Shown here: positions 28,815-38,273 of the stretch, piece after piece | Layout of the letters: the number at the start of each line of letters is the position of its first letter | How positions within the stretch are numbered: position 1 is the first letter of the stretch | The notes under the pieces: model-generated | The model's input: the letters and a program-made list of their open reading frames with translations, nothing else | Told to the model about the DNA's origin: nothing | Databases searched by the model: none | Position numbers and translations under genes: made by a program | Assembly (NCBI GenBank): GCA_028285205.1 | Contig: JANQQA010000298.1 | Coordinates: forward strand, 1 to 64,000 | Length of the DNA stretch: 64,000 nt | Origin: Bythopirellula sp. | GTDB taxonomy: Bacteria; Planctomycetota; Planctomycetia; Pirellulales; Lacipirellulaceae | Direction: 5' to 3'

Positions 28815-30320
28815 GTGGGGGTCCATGCATACCGCTATTTGGCAGGTGTTCTCTGCGCGCTGGTCTGTTGCATCGTGCCAGCCGCGAATGCCCAAGAAGT
28901 CGATTTCTCGCTGTTCGACGAGTCACTTGAGCTGTGGTCGCCTTACGACGTGGCACTCTCTGCGACCCCCGAAGAACCAGGCTTCGCGCAGATCTTCGAG
29001 GATGAGGCGTTCGAGCCGGCGCAAATGCTGGCTCCTCAAGCACGCCAAACTCCGCGTATGGCACAACGACCCCGGCGGTCGGCTGTAACGCGGAGGAATC
29101 AGAGCCTGGCCAGCGTGCCATTCATGATCGGCGATACGGGTGCGGGCACCTGTTTGACGATCGGCGGCCCACAGACGTTTGCCATCGAGCATCCCACGCT
29201 GAGCTGCAGTCGTCTGAACGTGTCGGAAAACAACACGGCGTTGCCAACGGACCGAACTTTCGTCAGCTATCGTCATTTCAAGAACGTGACGGATGTGCGA
29301 TTACTCACCGTATTTGAACGCAACTACAACGTCGATCGCTACCTGCTTGGCACCGAACGCACTTTCTTCGACGGCATGATGTCACTGGAAATGCGGCTTC
29401 CGCTCGAGCGTCGACTCACTTCTAACTTCGGCAGCAATGTGTCCGTACAGAATCCGCCGTTCATCGTCGACCCGTTCATTGGCGGACGGCAGAACGAACT
29501 CGGAAACGTGTCGGCGATGCTCAAAGCATTGCTTGTGGAGCGACAGACCTGGGCGCTCTCTGCGGGACTCGGTGTAACCGTTCCGACGGCGCGCGATTTC
29601 ACTTACGGCTACCACCTGGACAACGTCGTCTCGCTGGAGGTCTTCCCCGGGGCTCCTAACCCCGACACGTTGCAATTCACAATCGAAGACTTCGGCGTCA
29701 CCGTCTCGAACGACACGGTGTTCTTGGCCCCGTTCCTAGCCTGGCAGTGGATTCCCAAGAAGAATGACCGCTTCTTTCATCAAGGTTTTTTCCAGATCGA
29801 AGTTGCGGCAAATCCGTCGCGAGCGCACGTACAAGGTGGCGGCGTGTCCACATTTGCCGACCTCGCGTCGGTGCCCATTCTTGACTTGTTCTTCGACCTT
29901 CCGCCCGAAGGTCGAGGCACGGACATCTTCGCCCAGTCTTTGATGCGATTGAATCTAGGCTGCGGCTACGTGCTGATGGAGAACCCACAAGCAAGCTGCA
30001 TCAAACGCCTGACCAGTTTGTTGGAACTTCACTATACGCAAACGATTCAAGACCCAAATCAAACGAGCGTGCCGTTGGACGTCTCAACCTTCCCGGTGGT
30101 TCCCATTCCGCCTGAGTTCACAGACTTCTTCGCGGAAGCATTTACGTTCGGGAACGAGCGCGCGAGCACAAGCATCGTTAACGTTGCCACAGGTCTGACT
30201 GCCAACATTGGCAGCGAGGGACGTACCATTGTCACCTCCGGCCTGATCCTGCCAGTCACGCAAGGTGGGCAGCGGGCCTTCGATTTGGAATACAACTTAC
30301 AGGTGCAGCGGCTGTACTAA
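28815..30320 (+). CDS. Putative outer-membrane beta-barrel protein, tandem paralog 1
   Basis: Signal peptide; PRRSAVTRRNQSLASVPFMIGDTGAG; long amphipathic beta pattern; C-terminus FDLEYNLQVQRLY; paralog of 30383..31906. Confidence 0.65.
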   Translation: MGVHAYRYLAGVLCALVCCIVPAANAQEVDFSLFDESLELWSPYDVALSATPEEPGFAQIFEDEAFEPAQMLAPQARQTPRMAQRPRRSAVTRRNQSLASVPFMIGDTGAGTCLTIGGPQTFAIEHPTLSCSRLNVSENNTALPTDRTFVSYRHFKNVTDVRLLTVFERNYNVDRYLLGTERTFFDGMMSLEMRLPLERRLTSNFGSNVSVQNPPFIVDPFIGGRQNELGNVSAMLKALLVERQTWALSAGLGVTVPTARDFTYGYHLDNVVSLEVFPGAPNPDTLQFTIEDFGVTVSNDTVFLAPFLAWQWIPKKNDRFFHQGFFQIEVAANPSRAHVQGGGVSTFADLASVPILDLFFDLPPEGRGTDIFAQSLMRLNLGCGYVLMENPQASCIKRLTSLLELHYTQTIQDPNQTSVPLDVSTFPVVPIPPEFTDFFAEAFTFGNERASTSIVNVATGLTANIGSEGRTIVTSGLILPVTQGGQRAFDLEYNLQVQRLY

Positions 30321-30382
30321 TTCGTAGTGTGTTAATTCGACGAGCAGAGTCAATTTGGAAGCGGTAGTAGGGAGGGGAAACG

Positions 30383-31906
30383 GTGTCGGTAAGAGGGAAT
30401 GACTTTTTCGTATACGGTCTGGCGGTGATGCTTAGTTGCATCGCTACCTTAGCGGCGGCAGAAGAACTCAACGATAATAGTGCGGAGGCAGCTTACACAC
30501 CGTGGGACACGTCTCTCTACGAGCTGACGCCCAAGCTCGACGAACAAACGATCGACGATGCCGTCGAGCCGGTGCAGTTGCTCGCGCCGCAAGCGCCGCG
30601 GGCAACCCAGATGGCACAGCGGCCTCGGCGCTCAGCCGTCGCGCGACGAAACCGAAATCTGGCCAGTGTGCCATTCATGATCGGCGACACGACCGCGGCA
30701 AATTGCGTCACCTACGGTGGCGTGTCGTTCGTCGCGCTCGGGCATCCTACGTTGGGTTGCAGTCGAGTGAATATCGCGGAGGCGAACTCTCCGCTGCCGA
30801 CAGATCGTATTTACGCCAGTTATCGCCACTTCCAGAATGCGACGCGCTCGCGCATCATCAGCACGCAGGAAGCTTTCGATCTGGATCGCTTCACTCTCGG
30901 CGGAGAACGCACGTACTTCGATGGCATGATGTCCACGGAAATCCGCATGCCCCTGGAGTTCCGACTGTCTTCGGATATCGGTACCTACGTGGTGGATTCC
31001 GTACCGCCGGCTAGCACTTTCCCACGCGGGTTCGACCCCATCACCAACGACCGTGAGATGGAACTGGCAAACATCTCGCTGATTTTCAAAGCACTACTCA
31101 CCGAGCGCGAGCACTTTGCACTAACCGCCGGACTGGGCGTCACCCTGCCAACGGCACAGGACGTCACGTATAACGCCACGGTGGACACCATTGTCGACGA
31201 CTTCGGCCTGAATGCTTTGAACGTAGCGCAGATCAGTAGTATCGCCGCGAATGAAACCATCTACCTCGCCCCGTTTCTGTCATGGATTTACAAACCGACC
31301 GAGCGGTTCTTCCATCAGGGCTTTCTCCAAGTGGAAGTCGCGGCGAACCCTTCGCAGGTACACACCAACGCTGCGGGTTTCTTTACGTTTGACACAAACG
31401 GTGACGACTTCTTTGATTTCACCGATCCAACAGACACGACCCTCGCTTACGCTACGCCGCCATTGCCGATTGTCGGCACAGGGTCGGGAACCGTCTCGCA
31501 AGATCTACATCCTCAGGTGTTGTTAAGGCTTAACCTGGGCTTTGGCTACACGCTTCACGAGAACGATCAGGCGGACTGGATTCAGAAACTGACCGGTATC
31601 TTCGAAGTCCACTATACCGGCACGATCAGTGAGGCGAATATCAGTCGCTCTCCGCTCAACGTAGCGATCAATGGCATTACAATCCCTCCGGGCAGTCCGA
31701 TCCTCATGGACCCGGCGTTTGCCGGCATCAACAATATCGGCGTCGGCAACTTCAGCGATCAGATCCACATCGTGAATCTCACCGCCGGCTTGTCAGCTAA
31801 TATGGGCAATCTTGTTGTTACCCACGGTGTGTCCGCTCCGGTGACCGATAGCGAGAACCGAGGGTTCGATTTCGAATACAACCTGCAAGTACAACGACCG
31901 TTTTAG
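30383..31906 (+). CDS. Putative outer-membrane beta-barrel protein, tandem paralog 2
   Basis: PRRSAVARRNRNLASVPFMIGDTTAANCVTYGG; RFFHQGFLQVEVAANPSQVHTN; C-terminus FDFEYNLQVQRPF with terminal Phe. Confidence 0.65.
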   Translation: MSVRGNDFFVYGLAVMLSCIATLAAAEELNDNSAEAAYTPWDTSLYELTPKLDEQTIDDAVEPVQLLAPQAPRATQMAQRPRRSAVARRNRNLASVPFMIGDTTAANCVTYGGVSFVALGHPTLGCSRVNIAEANSPLPTDRIYASYRHFQNATRSRIISTQEAFDLDRFTLGGERTYFDGMMSTEIRMPLEFRLSSDIGTYVVDSVPPASTFPRGFDPITNDREMELANISLIFKALLTEREHFALTAGLGVTLPTAQDVTYNATVDTIVDDFGLNALNVAQISSIAANETIYLAPFLSWIYKPTERFFHQGFLQVEVAANPSQVHTNAAGFFTFDTNGDDFFDFTDPTDTTLAYATPPLPIVGTGSGTVSQDLHPQVLLRLNLGFGYTLHENDQADWIQKLTGIFEVHYTGTISEANISRSPLNVAINGITIPPGSPILMDPAFAGINNIGVGNFSDQIHIVNLTAGLSANMGNLVVTHGVSAPVTDSENRGFDFEYNLQVQRPF

Positions 31907-31931
31907 CTTGCACCAACAGCCATCCCCCTCA

Positions 31932-31967
31932 AGCTCAGGGCATAGTCCAACTGCCCTGGGCTTTTTT
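31932..31967 (+). terminator. Rho-independent terminator downstream of the beta-barrel paralogs
   Basis: AGCTCAGGGCA-TAGTCCAAC-TGCCCTGGGCT-TTTTT: 11-bp stem followed by T tract. Confidence 0.8.
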
Positions 31968-32058
31968 CTCGCTGCTCCAGCCACTTTGCAGCGGGACGTC
32001 TGACGTCGTAAACTGGAGTTTTGCGCAGAAACCGTCATCGACTATATAGAATTCGCCC

Positions 32059-34824
32059 ATGCCTGCTGCCTCAGCCGATCGTAATTTGCTGTTTGGCGTG
32101 TTGGCCGTGCAACTGGATTTCGTGTCGCGCGACGATCTGATTGCCGCGACCAGCCGTTGGGTGCTCGACAAGAAGCAACCGCTCAGCAGCATTTTCGTCG
32201 CGCAGGGCATGCTCAGTGATGAAGAGTGTCAGCTGCTCGAAAACGTCGTCGAGAAGCACCTGAAACGCAACGACGGTGACCCAAGGCGGAGTCTGGAAGC
32301 GGTCGAAGCGTTCGACGAGATCCGCGCCTCGTTGGGCACGCTGGACGACGCCGATCTGCGCTCCACGGTCGAGTACGCGACCGTGCCGATGACGTCCGAC
32401 GATCCGTACTCGACGCAGTTGCCGGACCAGATCGACGCCGATCATTCCAGCCCCCGATTCAAAGTTTTGAGGCTACACCAAAAAGGTGGCCTTGGCCGCG
32501 TATCCATCGCGCTCGACGAGGAGCTCAATCGCGAGATCGCCCTGAAGGAAATCCTCACGGCGCACGCTGACAACATCGAAAACCGCACACGCTTCATCCG
32601 TGAGGCCGAGATAACGGGTGCGCTGGAGCATCCGGGCGTTGTACCGGTCTACAGCCTCGGGAAGTTTGCGGATGGCCGACCGTACTATGCGATGCGTTTC
32701 ATTCGCGGCGTGAACTTGCAGGTCGCCCTGGAAGACTATCACGAAAAGCAGGCCAGCGCTGAAGAAAAGCAACTTGAGTTCCGTCAGTTGCTCAGCCGTT
32801 TTATCGACGTCTGCTACGCAATCGAATACGCGCATAGCCGAGCCGTGATCCATCGCGACCTCAAGCCCAGCAACGTAATGCTCGGTGACTATGGCGAGAC
32901 GCTCGTGGTGGACTGGGGATTGGCCAAGTCGATGGGCGATGGCTTTGAGACCGAAGACAGCATGGAAGCGCCAGTCACGATCTCCGATAGCGCGTCAACG
33001 ACGAAGACCGTACTGGGTCGAGTCGTCGGCACACCCACGTTCATGAGCCCCGAGCAGGCTGCCGGCCGACTCGATGCGCTCGGGCCGTGCAGCGACATCT
33101 ATAGTCTGGGGGCCACCTTCTATCATTTGATCGCGGGCCAGGTACCGTTCAAGGGCACCGAAGAGGTCGTCCTCGCCAACGTGCAAACGGGCCGCTTCAA
33201 GCCACCGCGCGAAGTGAATGCAAATGTTCCAAAGCCGTTGGAAGCGATCTGCCTGAAGGCGATGTCACGCATGTCGACGGATCGCTATTTGACCAGCCGC
33301 GAGTTGGCCGAAGACATCGAGCGATATCTGGGCGGCGAGCGGGTGCTGGCCTACGACGAACCGCTAACCGATCGCGTGCTTCGCTGGATCCGCAATCACA
33401 AGCAGCTATTCTATAGTTCCGCCGCCGCGATCGCCGTCACGCTAACCGCCCTGTCGGTGAGTGTCGTGATGCTTAGCGCGGCGAACACACGCGTGCGTGC
33501 CTCGCGTGACGCGGCGACGGAGAGCTACGAGGAGGCCGATCGCCAGCGTCAGGAAGCGGAGCGCAACTTCCGCCTCGCGCGCGACGCGGTACGTGACTAT
33601 TACATTTCCGTCAGCGAAGAAACGCTCCTGAAGCAGCCAGGCATGCAGCCGCTACGCGAAACGCTGCTCCGCCAGGCCCTCGTCTACTACCAAGGCTTTC
33701 TCGACAAACGTCAGGACGATCCCGACCTGCGTCAAGAAGTCGCGCAGGCGAACTTCTTCACTGGCCAAATCACCCAGGCGATCGATTCGCCAGCCGATGC
33801 GGTTTCGCATTTCGAAAAAGCTGCCGAAACACAAAAACAGCTGCTGGCTGAGTCTCCCGAATCCAAGGAAGTTCAAGCCGCCTACGGCTCGACGCTCAAC
33901 GCGCTGGGTGGCGTGTCGCTGCGATTAGGCAAGATCGACGAGGCAGACCAGTACTTTCAACAGGCCATCGAGATCCGCGACCAGCAGGCCAAGGCCGATC
34001 CCACCGATATCGAAGCCGCGCGCACGCTTGCCAGCAGCATGATGAACCTAGGATTCACCCATTACTTGCGCAGCGATTTCGGTACCGCAATCAAGCAAAT
34101 GCAACAGGCGCAGACGCTCCGCCTCGCGCACGCAAGCGATCCTGAGAATGTCGGCAGCAAGTTGCAGCGAGATCTGGGCATGGGTTACTACAATCTGGCG
34201 CTCTCGTACAGCGAGGCTAATGACTTGGAGCAGGCAGAAAATAACTACCTGTCAGCGATCAAGGCGTTTGAGCGACTGCTGGAGCTTGACCCCGCCGACA
34301 TGAACAACCGACGCAAACTGGCCGTCTGCCATCGCATGGTCGGGCAGTTCCAAAGCGAGGTCGGAGACTCCGAAAAGGCCATTGAGTACCTCCAGCGCGC
34401 CAAGCAAACGCTCGTTGAGCTGCGATTCCAAAACCCAGACATCCTTGAATTCACCTCCGATCTGGCCGGCGTTTACCGACATCTGGGATTGGAGTTGGCC
34501 AATCAGCAGAACAGCGAAGCAGCAATTCTTTCGCTTGACCAGGCCATCGAGCTCATGCGTGAGCTTACCGATTTAGCGCCCTCCGTCACGAGCTTTCAGC
34601 TCGATCTGGGAGAAAGCCTACGCGAAGCCGGCAAGCTCTTAGCCGCCGCCGAGCAATTCGAGCAGGCAAAGGTGAGACTCGAACAATCGCAAGCTGTCTT
34701 CGCCGAACTCGTCAAAGCGGATCCCACAAACGAGGACTTTGGTACCGGCCTGCAGACTACGAACGACGAACTGGCACGTGTGTCCGTCCAGCTGCCAGCT
34801 GATGAGGACACCACGAACGAATAA
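32059..34824 (+). CDS. Serine/threonine protein kinase with TM helix and C-terminal TPR repeats
   Basis: HRDLKPSNVMLGDYGETLVVDWGLAKSM; GTPTFMSPEQAAG; TM LFYSSAAAIAVTLTALSVSVVML; repeated TPR units. Confidence 0.93.
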   Translation: MPAASADRNLLFGVLAVQLDFVSRDDLIAATSRWVLDKKQPLSSIFVAQGMLSDEECQLLENVVEKHLKRNDGDPRRSLEAVEAFDEIRASLGTLDDADLRSTVEYATVPMTSDDPYSTQLPDQIDADHSSPRFKVLRLHQKGGLGRVSIALDEELNREIALKEILTAHADNIENRTRFIREAEITGALEHPGVVPVYSLGKFADGRPYYAMRFIRGVNLQVALEDYHEKQASAEEKQLEFRQLLSRFIDVCYAIEYAHSRAVIHRDLKPSNVMLGDYGETLVVDWGLAKSMGDGFETEDSMEAPVTISDSASTTKTVLGRVVGTPTFMSPEQAAGRLDALGPCSDIYSLGATFYHLIAGQVPFKGTEEVVLANVQTGRFKPPREVNANVPKPLEAICLKAMSRMSTDRYLTSRELAEDIERYLGGERVLAYDEPLTDRVLRWIRNHKQLFYSSAAAIAVTLTALSVSVVMLSAANTRVRASRDAATESYEEADRQRQEAERNFRLARDAVRDYYISVSEETLLKQPGMQPLRETLLRQALVYYQGFLDKRQDDPDLRQEVAQANFFTGQITQAIDSPADAVSHFEKAAETQKQLLAESPESKEVQAAYGSTLNALGGVSLRLGKIDEADQYFQQAIEIRDQQAKADPTDIEAARTLASSMMNLGFTHYLRSDFGTAIKQMQQAQTLRLAHASDPENVGSKLQRDLGMGYYNLALSYSEANDLEQAENNYLSAIKAFERLLELDPADMNNRRKLAVCHRMVGQFQSEVGDSEKAIEYLQRAKQTLVELRFQNPDILEFTSDLAGVYRHLGLELANQQNSEAAILSLDQAIELMRELTDLAPSVTSFQLDLGESLREAGKLLAAAEQFEQAKVRLEQSQAVFAELVKADPTNEDFGTGLQTTNDELARVSVQLPADEDTTNE

Positions 34825-34866
34825 CATTCGCCATTCGCTTCTGAGCCGCAGCCCTCGCGTTCGCCG

Positions 34867-35277
34867 ATGATGTACTCGCACGACCAACTCGTTCAGTGCT
34901 GGATTAACACTAGCGACGTCTTGCCCAACATCTGCTGCGTCTGCGGAATGCACACCGATCAGCGCCGCAAACTGTCACAGTACGTGTTCGTGAACGAAGA
35001 ACGGCCCGCAGCCTCGATGGGATCTTGCCTGGTGTCTATATTCCTGATGATGTTGGGACCGCTTGGCTGGTTCGCCGCGCTGTTCCGACGCGCAGACCAA
35101 GGCGAGACGACGCAGATTGTTGTGAAAAAGAAGTTCCCGTATACTCTTTCATTGTGCCCCATCTGCGCTAGCGAGGAGCCGCCCAAGATTATCGATTTCT
35201 CAGCAGAATTCGATCGTTTCTCGATTCTCGCCCATCCAAAGTTTCAGAGCTACTTGGATGAGAGCCGCCAGGCGTAG
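34867..35277 (+). CDS. Hypothetical protein with two CxxC-type zinc-knuckle pairs
   Basis: NICCVCGMHTDQRR and SLCPICASEEPPK flanking a TM-like segment. Confidence 0.6.
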   Translation: MMYSHDQLVQCWINTSDVLPNICCVCGMHTDQRRKLSQYVFVNEERPAASMGSCLVSIFLMMLGPLGWFAALFRRADQGETTQIVVKKKFPYTLSLCPICASEEPPKIIDFSAEFDRFSILAHPKFQSYLDESRQA

Positions 35278-35317
35278 CGTTTCATAGCAATTTCTTCAGT
35301 GTTCGAGGTAACCAGAC

Positions 35318-36874
35318 TTGTCGGAGGAGGAACTATCGGCGGCGGAACTCGCTCGACTCGCGGAGCAACTGCAGCGTCTGGCCGCAGATCGTAGTCTGCT
35401 TGACGCGATGCCCGCCGAGGAGCGCAAACGCCTGCTGCAGGCGGTAAACCAACTTGCCAATCCCGATCGAACTACTCGTCGACTACTGCAACGCAAGCAA
35501 CGCCAATCGCGACAGGCAGAGCTGGAAGGCAAGCGACAAGCTGATCGACAGCGGCTCGCCCAGACAGGCATGCGCGCTCAGACGAGCATTCGACAACTCA
35601 AGAAGGCGGCGCCGCCGGAACCTTTCGAGCCCGAGCTGCCTCCTACGGCGGAGCATCCCGCCGAGCATTTCGGGCCCCAGTTGGAAGTGCCACGCACGTG
35701 TTACATCTGCAAACGCGAGTTCGATCGGATTCACTTTTTCTACGACTCGATGTGCCCTGATTGCGCGGAACTGAATTGGGCGAAGCGCAGTCAGACAGCC
35801 GACCTGACCGGGCGGTTCGCGATGGTCACCGGTGGACGGGTGAAGATTGGCTATCAAGCAGCGCTCAAGCTGCTTCGCGCGGGCGCCCACGTCGTCGTCA
35901 CGACACGCTTTCCGCGCGACGGTGCACGGCGATTTCTTGAGGAAGCGGACAGCCACGAGTGGCACCACCGACTGCAGATCCACGGACTCGACCTCCGTCA
36001 CACGCCGAGTGTCGAAGCGCTCGCAGATCAGCTTGTCGCGACGTTGCCACGGCTAGATTTTCTCCTGAACAACGCCTGTCAAACCGTGCGACGTCCGCCG
36101 GGCTTTTACGAGCACCTGATGGATGGGGAGCGACAGCTTCTCAATTCGTTGCCCGCGGAAGCACACCCACTGTTGGCCGCGCACGAAGCGTTACGAGAGC
36201 GCGAATCGCCGCAGCTTTCGCCCTCCGACGACTTTTCGCTGAGCCTGGCTCGCGAAAGCATCGCTGGCATCACCCAAGCCGCCGAGCTTTCGCAGCTGCA
36301 GCTCGCCCCCGAAGACCAGGACAACGGCGCTGCCCTCTTCCCCGTCGGGCAGTACGACAGCGACCAACAGCAGATCGACCTGCGCGACATCAACAGCTGG
36401 CGTCTGCGCCTGGCGGAAGTCTCAACCGTCGAGCTGTTGGAGGTGCAACTGGTCAACGCGATCGCGCCGTTCCTTCTCAACGCACGGCTAAAGCCACTTA
36501 TGTTCCGCGTACCCACGCCCGACAAGCACATCGTCAACGTGTCGGCGATGGAGGGCGTTTTCTACCGCGCCTACAAGACCGACAAGCATCCACACACCAA
36601 CATGGCCAAGGCTGCGCTGAACATGCTCACCCGCACGTCCGCCCAAGACTACGCCCGCGACGGCATCCACATGAACAGCGTCGACACCGGCTGGATCACC
36701 GACGAAGACCCGGCCCACATCACCGAGCGCAAACGCGAGGAACTCGACTTCCACCCGCCACTGGATCTCATCGACGCCGCCGCGCGTATCTGCGACCCCA
36801 TCTTCTCAGGAATCAACTCTGGCGAGCACGTCTGGGGGAAATTTTTGAAGGATTACCAAGTGGCGAATTGGTAG
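35318..36874 (+). CDS. SDR-fold protein with N-terminal coiled coil and zinc ribbon
   Basis: CYICKREFDRIHFFYDSMCPDCAEL; AMVTGGRVKIGYQAALKLLRAGAHVVVTTR; LLNNACQT; TNMAKAALNMLTRTSAQDYARDGIHMNSVDTGW. Confidence 0.82.
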   Translation: MSEEELSAAELARLAEQLQRLAADRSLLDAMPAEERKRLLQAVNQLANPDRTTRRLLQRKQRQSRQAELEGKRQADRQRLAQTGMRAQTSIRQLKKAAPPEPFEPELPPTAEHPAEHFGPQLEVPRTCYICKREFDRIHFFYDSMCPDCAELNWAKRSQTADLTGRFAMVTGGRVKIGYQAALKLLRAGAHVVVTTRFPRDGARRFLEEADSHEWHHRLQIHGLDLRHTPSVEALADQLVATLPRLDFLLNNACQTVRRPPGFYEHLMDGERQLLNSLPAEAHPLLAAHEALRERESPQLSPSDDFSLSLARESIAGITQAAELSQLQLAPEDQDNGAALFPVGQYDSDQQQIDLRDINSWRLRLAEVSTVELLEVQLVNAIAPFLLNARLKPLMFRVPTPDKHIVNVSAMEGVFYRAYKTDKHPHTNMAKAALNMLTRTSAQDYARDGIHMNSVDTGWITDEDPAHITERKREELDFHPPLDLIDAAARICDPIFSGINSGEHVWGKFLKDYQVANW

Positions 36875-37091
36875 GCGGAATCTCTCAGCGGTTAGCGGTC
36901 AGCTTTTTTCAACTCGTTCCAGGGATGGCCCCTCTCCCCCATACGCGGCCACGACTGGCGGAGAAGTAGGATTCCGCCGACGCGGAGTGTACCCCGGGGG
37001 AGATCGCAGTCAAATGTATCCGGCAATGTGCTATAACTGACTGCCTGTCGAAAGATACACGGGAGCCCGACTCAACGAGAAGGAAGCAGTC

Positions 37092-38102
37092 ATGGCAGAA
37101 GACGGACAACCTACCAAATCGGTGCGTGACTACCTACTCTACACCTTGAGCCTGCCTGAGCGTGCGATTCGCACGACCACCGGCGCGGCAAGTGGCGTCG
37201 TGCGTGAGTCGGCGGCATTGCTGGTCCCGCAGGCGTTTCAGAACAGCAAAACCTATGAGTCGTTGGTAGGGCAGACGCTCGACTTTCTATGCGAGAATGT
37301 CGGCGGCGTCGAGGCGGATGTCCGTGGGGTCGAAGGACCCGTGGTCGAGGACTTCGTCGCGCGAAAGACGGTCGGCAACTTCGTCGAGATGGCTGGCATG
37401 GCGACGCTCCATGTATCGCCGATGCTGCTGCTGGCGGTGGTGAGCGATGTGGCGTACGGCTCGCAGACTTATTTGCATGAGCTCGCCGACGAGTTGAAAC
37501 GCGACGGGGTGATCAGCGAGGACTCGACGATCGACCATGCGAGCGACTTGCTGTCCGCCGTCAGCAAGACCTCGAGCGTGGCGGCCAGCGCGTTCAACAC
37601 GCCACCGATTTCGTTGGATGGGCTCTATGAAACGATCAACGAAACGAAGTTGGCAGTCAGTCAAATCGATCCCGCCAAGGTCTTGCCGCAGGCCGAGATG
37701 GAACGCATGTGGAACGAGATGCATCAGATCGCCAGCGCAGAAAACGTGAGCATGTTCGAGGTGTCCAGCGCGATGGCGTTGCACTCGCTCGACCGTGTCG
37801 CGTCGGTCGGTAAGGGAGCGCTGTCCACCACGCGTGCTGCCGGACGGCTATTTGATCGGCACGTGATCGATCATTACCGTGCGGCGCTCAACGATCTGGA
37901 ATCGAAAGGCTACTACGCGACGTTGGCCGACACGAGCAAACCCTACGTTGATGCGGTCTGGAAGAATTTTTCCACAGATAGCATGACGTTGACCGAGGAT
38001 CTTCTCTCCGGGAGGTTGCTGGGCCAGGCCTCCAACGCAGTCGGGCGATGGCTGGGTGCGAAGGCAGAACCAGAAGTGAAGACAGAAGAGGCACAGGAAT
38101 AG
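37092..38102 (+). CDS. Hypothetical helical protein
   Basis: Complete 336-aa ORF with AAGGAAG upstream of its start and protein-like composition; no family recognised. Confidence 0.7.
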   Translation: MAEDGQPTKSVRDYLLYTLSLPERAIRTTTGAASGVVRESAALLVPQAFQNSKTYESLVGQTLDFLCENVGGVEADVRGVEGPVVEDFVARKTVGNFVEMAGMATLHVSPMLLLAVVSDVAYGSQTYLHELADELKRDGVISEDSTIDHASDLLSAVSKTSSVAASAFNTPPISLDGLYETINETKLAVSQIDPAKVLPQAEMERMWNEMHQIASAENVSMFEVSSAMALHSLDRVASVGKGALSTTRAAGRLFDRHVIDHYRAALNDLESKGYYATLADTSKPYVDAVWKNFSTDSMTLTEDLLSGRLLGQASNAVGRWLGAKAEPEVKTEEAQE

Positions 38103-38163
38103 GAAGCTGCGTGGGGGATGGAGCTAATGATCAATTATTGGTTCCAGATACCTATTTCGCGTG

Positions 38164-38265
38164 GCCCCCCTCTCCCTCAGGGAGAGGGTACGGGTGCGGG
38201 TGAAGCGGGAAGAGGGTGAAGCACGTGCCAGGTCTCCCCTAGCCCCTCCCTGTAAGGGAGGGGGA
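38164..38265. repeat. Paired G/C-rich palindromic repeats (REP-like)
   Basis: CCCCCCTCTCCCTCAGGGAGAGGGTA and TCTCCCCTAGCCCCTCCCTGTAAGGGAGGGGGA. Confidence 0.7.
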
Positions 38266-38273
38266 ATAAACCG

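Noticed and set aside
35959-36969. 336-aa plus-strand ORF overlapping the SDR gene
   Set aside because: Out-of-frame Arg/Ala-rich translation of a high-GC coding region; the SDR frame carries recognisable motifs.
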